The notes beneath the pieces are model-generated. The model worked only from the letters and a program-made list of their open reading frames with translations, did not search any database and was not told the origin of the DNA. This document shows positions 23,162 through 33,639 of a stretch of 33,639 nucleotides of DNA, piece after piece. The translations under genes and the position numbers were made by a program. Source of the DNA: Streptomyces diastatochromogenes (lineage in GTDB: Bacteria > Actinomycetota > Actinomycetes > Streptomycetales > Streptomycetaceae); contig LIQL01000251.1 of NCBI GenBank assembly GCA_001418405.1, positions 1 through 33,639 on the forward strand. Reading direction: 5' to 3'. The stretch's first letter is position 1; the number at the start of each line of letters is the position of its first letter.

Positions 23162-24351
23162 CCGACATCCGGATACCGAAGTTCAACAGCAACGACGACG
23201 CGTACGTCCTGGACGACTGGCTGGTCGAGGACGGTCAGCGGGTCGACGAGGGCGAGACGGTCGCCCTGATCGAGACCTCCAAGGCCGTGGTCGAACTGGA
23301 CAGTCCGGCACCGGGCGTGGTGCGGCGCTGCCTGGCGCCGCGCGACACGTGCGCGGTGGGCGACCTGATCGCCGAGCTGTACGCCACCGAGTCCGCGTAC
23401 GAGCGCGCACGGGACGCCGCCGCGGACCAGGCCAGCGCCCCGCCGCGCCCCGCGGCACCGGCCGACCGGCCGACCCTCACCCGTGGCGCCGGTGAACTGG
23501 CGGACAGACACGGCCTGGGGGAGGCGGAACTGGCAGCCCTGGGCAAAAAGGTGGTCCGGCGCGCCGACATCGAGGCGCTGCTCGCCCGACGTGCCCCCGC
23601 CCCGGCCCCCTCGGCCGCCGCGACGGACGGCGGCAGCGTCGCGGAACTGTCCCCCGCACAGCGCGCGGTCGGTGCCACGGTCAGCGAGTCCCACCGCACC
23701 ATCCCCTCCGCGTACGTCGTCATCAAGACCACAGTGGATCGCGCCCTTGAGCACGCCGCTGAACTCTGCAGCAGCCGGGACGTGCTGGTGGGTCTGCCCG
23801 AACTGCTGGTCATGGCCGTCGCCTCGCTGCGCGAACGCTTCCCGTACTGCTTCGCGACCATGGCCGACGAGCGCACCGTCGTCCTGCACGACTCCGCCGA
23901 TGTCGGCGTCACCATCGACACCGGCAACGGGCTGTACATCGCTGCCGTGCACCGGGCCGAGACGCGTTCGTGCGAGGACATCGCCCACCTCCTCATGGAG
24001 TTCCGGCTGCGCTCCGTGCGGCAGAACTTCCGTGGCGAGGATCTGACGGGCAGCAACGTGGTGGTCTCGCTGCACAACGAAAGCGACGTCGTGCTGGCCC
24101 GTCCCATCGTCTTCCCAGGGCACACCTGCGCCGTGGTACTGGCCGGAGTGCTGGACGAAGTCGTGCTGGACGGGAACGGCGTTCCGGCCACCCGGAAGGT
24201 CGTCCACATCGGCCTGTCCTACGACCACCGGGTGATCAACGGCCGCGAGGCGACGGACTTCCTACGGGCCGTCAAGGACGCCCTGGAAGCCCCCGAGACG
24301 CTCACCTCGGCCCAAGGGGCCCAGGAGCAGGACGAGGAGCCGGCCCGATGA
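23158..24351 (+). CDS. 2-oxoacid dehydrogenase-like E2 acyltransferase with lipoyl domain
   Basis: 397 residues. A single lipoyl domain covers about 1-80 with the lipoylation site ETSKAVVEL (Lys42). A peripheral subunit-binding domain lies at about 107-145 (LADRHGLGEAELAALGKKVV). A CAT-like catalytic domain (about 160-390) ends in LSYDHRVINGREATDFL, with His357 of the DHRxxxG motif. Position 361 is Asn where most E2 enzymes have the catalytic Asp. It would carry an acyl group from the E1 pair on the lipoyl arm and hand it to a thiol, here perhaps the ACP at 20899 instead of CoA. Related E2-like proteins occur in glycolyl-ACP and tetronate pathways. GTG 23158 overlaps the E1-beta stop by 4 bases. 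Confidence 0.88.
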   Translation: MTDIRIPKFNSNDDAYVLDDWLVEDGQRVDEGETVALIETSKAVVELDSPAPGVVRRCLAPRDTCAVGDLIAELYATESAYERARDAAADQASAPPRPAAPADRPTLTRGAGELADRHGLGEAELAALGKKVVRRADIEALLARRAPAPAPSAAATDGGSVAELSPAQRAVGATVSESHRTIPSAYVVIKTTVDRALEHAAELCSSRDVLVGLPELLVMAVASLRERFPYCFATMADERTVVLHDSADVGVTIDTGNGLYIAAVHRAETRSCEDIAHLLMEFRLRSVRQNFRGEDLTGSNVVVSLHNESDVVLARPIVFPGHTCAVVLAGVLDEVVLDGNGVPATRKVVHIGLSYDHRVINGREATDFLRAVKDALEAPETLTSAQGAQEQDEEPAR

Positions 24352-25976
24352 CCCGCTACCCGCCTGCGGCCCCGGCCGAGATCCGGCAGGCCTGGCAACA
24401 GCGTGATGCCACCGGCCCGGCGGGGCTGCGGATCGCCGTGCTGTCCAGCTTCACCGCCGACCCGCTGCTGCCCTACCTCGGCCTGCCGCTGCACACCTGG
24501 GGCCTGGCCCCCCAGTTCGCGGTCGGGCCGTTCAACCAGATCGCGCAGCAGTGCATGGACCAGGACAGCGAGACCGCACGCTTCGCCCCGCATGTCCTTG
24601 TGGTGGCGGCCCGCCCCGAGGACCGGCCCGCGGCCGGCGACACCGAGGAGCGCTTCGCGCTGCGGCGGCTGGCCACCCTGGCACGGGACACGGCGCGCCG
24701 CTGGGGAGCCCTCCTGGTGTGGGTGCTGCCGCCGCTGCCACAGGACCGTCCGCACGGCGTGGGCGATCACGGCGACCCCGACGGCGCCGCGGCGCACGCC
24801 GTCGCCGAACGCGAATGGGTGCGCCGCACGCTGGCGGACCAGGCCGACGCCTGTGTGGTGGACGCCGACGAGGCGGTGCGCGCCGTGGGCACCCGTGCCG
24901 CCTACCACCCCGCGCTCTTCGCCTTCGCCCGGATCCCCTTCACCGAGGAGGTCTTCGCGCTCCTGGGGGAGGAGATCGCCCGGGTGGTCGGGGCACGGCA
25001 CGGCCGGGGCTGCCAGGGGGTGCTGGTCGACGTGGACGGACTGCTGCTGGACGCGGCGGACCCGTCCGACGGCGAGGCGGCCACGGCCCTGGCCGAGCTG
25101 CTGGAGCAGCTGCCCGCCCGCCGCCCGGTCGCCTACCGCACCAGGCGTCCCCGGCCCACCGCCTGGCGGCTCCTGGCCGAGCGGGCACCCCGGTTCGTCC
25201 GCCTCCCCGCCACCTGGATCGCCGACGGCCGCACCCAGGCCGCCCAACTCGGCTCGTTCGCCGCGGGGTTGGGGGTGTGCCAGAGCACCATTGCCGTCCT
25301 GACCGGGGAGACGTCGCAGGTCGACGACTGGCCGGACGACAGCCGGGTGATCCGCTGTGGTCCGCACCGGGATCCGGCGCGCCGCGGACTGGTCGCCGCC
25401 GGGGCATTCGACCTGGTGCTCCCCGTCGCGGAACACACCGCCGTGGACCGTTTCACCCCCGAGGACCGGGTGAGCCCCTCGCTCAAGGGGACGACGGGCG
25501 GACTCGACGACTTCCTGCGCGGCCTACAGGTCAGCGCGTCCCTGTCCGCCGTCGAAGCCGACACGGCGCCCGACGAGAGCGAGGTCGCCGAGCGCGCCCA
25601 CGACTTCACCCTCGCGCTGGAGCACCCGCCTGCCGACTACCTCGCAGCCGCCGACCGCAGTCTCCTCTCCGCCCGGGTCAGCGACCGCTACGGCGACTAC
25701 GGGGTGTCCGCCGTCATCGGCCTGCGCGACACCACCCCGGCCTGCGTGGTGGAGCTGTTCTCACTGTCCTGCGTCGTCATGGGCAAGGGCGTGGAGGACC
25801 TCCTCCTGACCGAGCTCGTCGACCGTGCCGCCCAGCGCGGCGCCGACGTGCTGGAGTTCCGCTACCGCGACACCGGGCGGAACCGCCCCGCAGTCGACTT
25901 CCTCCACGGCGCCCAAGGCCCCCGGCACAGCCGCGACGGACGTGTGGTGCAGATCTGCGCCCACCCCGCGCCGTGA
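24348..25976 (+). CDS. FkbH-like HAD-superfamily protein with altered phosphatase motif
   Basis: 542 residues in the order of FkbH proteins. The N-terminal SGNH-like domain has IAVLSSFTADPLLPYLGLPL. A HAD region follows with VLVDVDGLLLDA (Asp228 and Asp230 kept, but Leu232 where DLDNT/DxDxT enzymes have Thr). The C-terminal GNAT-like domain has ARVSDRYGDYGVSAVIGL, the family pattern VSDRFGDNG, then LFSLSCVVMGKGVEDLLLTE. Normal FkbH proteins dephosphorylate 1,3-bisphosphoglycerate and load glycerate on an ACP. Here the HAD chemistry may be weakened or retargeted. ATG 24348 overlaps the E2 stop in ATGA. Its partners are probably the ACP and the HAD-less FkbH-N-like protein of the same operon. 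Confidence 0.82.
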   Translation: MTRYPPAAPAEIRQAWQQRDATGPAGLRIAVLSSFTADPLLPYLGLPLHTWGLAPQFAVGPFNQIAQQCMDQDSETARFAPHVLVVAARPEDRPAAGDTEERFALRRLATLARDTARRWGALLVWVLPPLPQDRPHGVGDHGDPDGAAAHAVAEREWVRRTLADQADACVVDADEAVRAVGTRAAYHPALFAFARIPFTEEVFALLGEEIARVVGARHGRGCQGVLVDVDGLLLDAADPSDGEAATALAELLEQLPARRPVAYRTRRPRPTAWRLLAERAPRFVRLPATWIADGRTQAAQLGSFAAGLGVCQSTIAVLTGETSQVDDWPDDSRVIRCGPHRDPARRGLVAAGAFDLVLPVAEHTAVDRFTPEDRVSPSLKGTTGGLDDFLRGLQVSASLSAVEADTAPDESEVAERAHDFTLALEHPPADYLAAADRSLLSARVSDRYGDYGVSAVIGLRDTTPACVVELFSLSCVVMGKGVEDLLLTELVDRAAQRGADVLEFRYRDTGRNRPAVDFLHGAQGPRHSRDGRVVQICAHPAP

Positions 25977-26001
25977 CCCCCGAGTCCAGGAGATACCGAA
26001 G

Positions 26002-29000
26002 ATGACCGACGACCCGGCGCGCGGCCCGGTGGCCGACACCCCATGCGCCGACGAAGAGAGCCGCGGGCGAGGGTTCCCGGCATCCGCCGAACAGACGGGC
26101 CTGCTGCTGGTGGAGGAGCTCCATCCCGGAACCCCCGCCTACAACGTCCCCGCCGTCTTCCACCTCCACGGCGAGCTGGACCTCCCCGCCCTGGAGTCGG
26201 CTCTGAGAGAACTGGTCGCGCGGCACGAGTCGTTGCGCTCCACCTTCGCCTGGCGCGACGGGCGGGTCTTCCAGCGCGTCCACCGGAACGGTGAGCCAGG
26301 CTGCCCCGACATCCGACTGACCGCCGCCACCGTCCAGGACACCGCCTCCGACCCCGGGGAGTTCGCCGCACACGAGGCGCTGCGCCCACTGGACCTGCGC
26401 ACCGGGCCGGTGTGCCGTGCCCGCCTGCTGCGCAGCGGCGCGCGGGAGCACGTCCTGTCCCTGGTCTTACACCACGCCGTGGTCGACGGCTGGTCGTTAC
26501 GCGTCCTGCTCGGCGAACTCTCCGCCCTGTACGGCGCGTTCCGTGCCGGCACCGCGCCCCAGCTGCCCCCGCCCGGCCAGTACCGAGACTATGTCGCGTA
26601 CCAGGCGGGCGAGGAGTGGGCCAGGGCCGGCGGCGAGGCGCTGGCGCACTGGCGTCGCGAGCTGGCCGACCCGCCGTCCCGGCTGGCCCTGCCCACCGAC
26701 CACCGGCGCCCGGCCACCCAGGACCTCACCGGAGCCCTCCACGTCCGTGCCCTGGAGGGCGGCCTGGCCGCCGCCACCCGCGCCTGCTCCACCGCCCACG
26801 GCGTCACGCCCTACGTCACCTTGCTGGCCGCGTACTGTGCGCTGCTGCACCGCCTCAGCGGCGACACCGACCTGCTGGTCGGCTCCCCCTACGCCGGGCG
26901 CGACCGGCCCGAGGACGAGGAAGTGGTCGGCTACTTCGCCAACACCCTCGCCCTGCGGGTCGATCTGGCCGACGACCCCAGCTTCGGCGAGCTGACCCGG
27001 CGACTGCGAAAGACCGTCCTGGCGGCCTTCGACCATCATCAGCTGCCCTTCGGCCGGCTCGTCAGCGAGGTCGTACGGGAACGCGACCCCAGCCGGCCAC
27101 CGCTGGTCCAGGTCTCCTTCGGCGTGGAACGGCAGGGCGCGGCTCCTGACCTGCCCGGCCTGACCGCACACGAGCTGTTCGTCCACAACGGCAGTGCCAA
27201 GTTCGACCTCTCCTGGGTCGTGGTCGACGACGGCGACCGATTGGTCGTACGGGCCGAGTACGCCACAAGCCTCTTCACGGAGGCGACCGTGGACCGCATG
27301 GTCGACCAGTACGCGACGTTGCTGGCCGCCGCGGTACGGGATCCGGCGTCGCGCGTGAGCGAGCTCCCGCTGCTGAGCCGGGCGGAGGCCGAGCGCCTGA
27401 CCCGGGACCACGCGCGCGGCCCCGATCTGGGCCACACCACCGGGCGGTGCGTGGACGAGCTGTTCACCGCGCAGGCCCGCCGCACCCCGGACAACGCGGC
27501 CGTCGTCCACGGCGACCGGATCCTCACCTACCGCGAACTGGACCGCCGCTCCAACGCCCTGGCACACGCACTGCGGCGGCACGGGGTGCGCACGGAGACC
27601 CCCGTCGGCCTCCTTCTGGACCGCACACCGGAGTTCGTCACCGCGGTCCTGGCGGTGTGGAAAGCGGGCGGGGCGTACGTCCCGATGGACCCCGAACACC
27701 CCGATGAACGGCTACGGTTCATCGCCGCCGACACCGCGCTCCCCCTGCTGATCAGCGACCGCGAGGCGGCGGCCGAGCGCCTGGGGCGGGCGGTGCCGGT
27801 CTTCCGGATCGACCGGTGGCGGGAACGGGACGAGGCCGCCGATCAAGGCCCCCCGCCCCTTCCGGGCCGCACCGCACACAGCCTGGCGTACGTCATCCAC
27901 ACCTCCGGGTCCACGGGGCGGCCCAAGGGCACGCTGGTCGAGCACGCCGGTCTCGCGAACCTGATCGTCGCCCAGCGCCGCCTGCTGGGCGACCTGTCCG
28001 CCGCCCGGATCCTGCAGTTCGCCCGGGTGACCTTCGACGCCTCCGTGTGGGAGCTCGTCATGGCTCTGGGCCACGGCGGCGCGCTGTGCCTGCCCACCGA
28101 CAGCGCTCCGCTGTCCGGCAGCGTCCTGGCCCGCGAGGTCCGTGCCAACCGCGCCACCCACGTGACCACCCCGCCGTCCGTGCTGTCCTCCCTGCCCGCA
28201 GACGAGGAACTCGGCCTCACCACCCTGGTCTCGGCCGGCGAGGAGCTGCCCGAGACGCTGGCGACGCGGCTGGCCGCCCAGGTCTCGCTGGTCAATGCCT
28301 ACGGGCCCACCGAGACGACGGTGTGCGCCACTGCGGGCGAGATCCACGGCGGCCGGGGCAAGCCCACCATCGGGGTTCCCATCGGCAACGCCGAGGCCCA
28401 TGTCCTGGACGCCGGCCTGCGCCTGGTGCCGACCGGCGCCGTCGGTGAGCTGTGCGTGGGCGGCTCGGTCCTGGCCCGTGGCTACCTGGGCCGCCCCGGA
28501 CTCACCGCCGAGAGGTTCGTCCCCCACCCCTTCACCACCGAGCCCGGCGCCCGCCTGTACCGCACCGGCGACCTCGTGCGCCGACTGCCCACCGGAGAGC
28601 TGGAGTTCCTCGGGCGGGTCGACAGGCAGGTGAAGATCCGCGGCTTCCGCATCGAGCTGGGAGAGCTGGAGGAAGCGCTGCGGCGGCACCCGAACGTGGC
28701 CAACGCCGCGGTGCGGGACTGGGACGACGAGCGCGGACGGCGCTTGGCGGCGTACGTGGAACCCGGCCCGCACGGTCCGCTGACCGCCGGGGAACTCACC
28801 GACTTCCTGCGCGGCTTCCTGCCCGCCTACATGATCCCCGCCGCCTTCGTCGTCATGGACGCGATCCCGGTGACCTCCCACGGCAAGGCCGACTACGCGG
28901 CCCTGCCCCGACCCGGCCGCGGCCGCCCCGAACTGGGCCACTCCTACCACGCCCCCCAAGGCGCCACCGAACGCGAGCTGGCGCAGCTGTGGGCCGACGT

Positions 29001-29278
29001 ACTCGGGCTGGACCGGGTCGGCGCCACCGACGACTTCTTCGCGCTGGGCGGCAGCTCCCTGGAGCTGGTCCAACTGCGCGACCGGATCCAGCACCGCCGG
29101 CAGATCAAGGTCCCCATGGCGGACCTCTTCCGCGCGCACAACATCCGGCTGCTCGCCGCGTACCTCGACCGCGAAGCGGACCGGACGCGGCAGGACACCG
29201 GCACACCGGCCCCCGACACCCGCGAGCGGCGACGCGACAGAGCCGTCCGGATGCGCGCCAGAAAGGACAGGAATCACC

Positions 29279-29289
<11 letters not shown>
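26002..29289 (+). CDS. Nonribosomal peptide synthetase, C-A-T (Phe-like specificity)
   Basis: 1095 residues. C domain with HHAVVDG (157-163). A domain with HTSGSTGRPKG (633-643), FDASVWE, NAYGPTET, YRTGDLV and GRVDRQVKIRGFRIELGEL. T domain with LGGSSLEL (Ppant Ser1019). The code read by eye, D-A-W-T-V-A-A-V-C, is close to the classical phenylalanine code of GrsA/TycA. An N-terminal C domain with no module before it in the operon suggests it condenses an ACP-bound acyl starter with the amino acid. Two TTA codons (26467-26469 and 26497-26499; residues 156 and 166) flank the HHxxxDG motif, so expression should depend on bldA. ATG 26002 follows AGGAG at 25988-25992. It overlaps the PKS start by 11 bases. 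Confidence 0.93.

Positions 29290-33639
<4,350 letters not shown>

Overview
The window looks like a Streptomyces (or closely related actinomycete) chromosome. It has very high GC, purine-rich ribosome binding sites, GTG starts, a few rare TTA leucine codons, and neighbours typical of that genus. Most of it is the left part of a specialised-metabolite cluster that runs off the right edge.

Left flank (1-5685). An IS5-type transposase fragment lies at the edge, followed by a decayed, multiply frameshifted beta-helix enzyme pseudogene and one intact short-chain dehydrogenase. A leftward set follows: an MHS-type transporter, an XRE-like regulator, an ImmA/IrrE metallopeptidase, a MAB_1171c-like membrane protein, and a 46-residue stub of an NAD(P)-binding protein coupled to it. 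This flank is probably outside the cluster.

Regulation and lanthipeptide part (5686-11515). A StrR/Bbr-type ParB-like activator carries two TTA codons and follows a frameshifted, truncated copy of itself. Next come a 56-residue class II lanthipeptide precursor, a strong hairpin, and a full-length LanM synthetase.

Amino acid supply and terminal NRPS (11602-19141). A lone EctB-type aminotransferase (2,4-diaminobutyrate supply) diverges from a C-A-T-TE NRPS. The NRPS is followed by an ornithine-carbamoyltransferase homologue whose amino-acid-binding residues are changed, and an 18-bp terminator hairpin closes the unit.

Acyl-carrier and assembly-line operon (19475 to beyond 33639). Eight tightly spaced genes encode an unusual HAD-less protein with two FkbH-N-like halves, a free ACP, E1-alpha, E1-beta and lipoyl-E2 of a 2-oxoacid dehydrogenase-like complex (no E3), an FkbH-like protein with an altered HAD motif, a C-A-T NRPS with a Phe-like code, and a KS-AT-KR PKS module cut by the window end.

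Working model (inference): the E1/E2/FkbH/ACP set builds a small, probably hydroxylated acyl-ACP. NRPS C-A-T attaches it to a Phe-like residue and the PKS extends it. The C-A-T-TE protein adds a last residue, perhaps diaminobutyrate or its ureido derivative, and releases the product. Whether the lanthipeptide is separate or joined to this product cannot be decided from the sequence.
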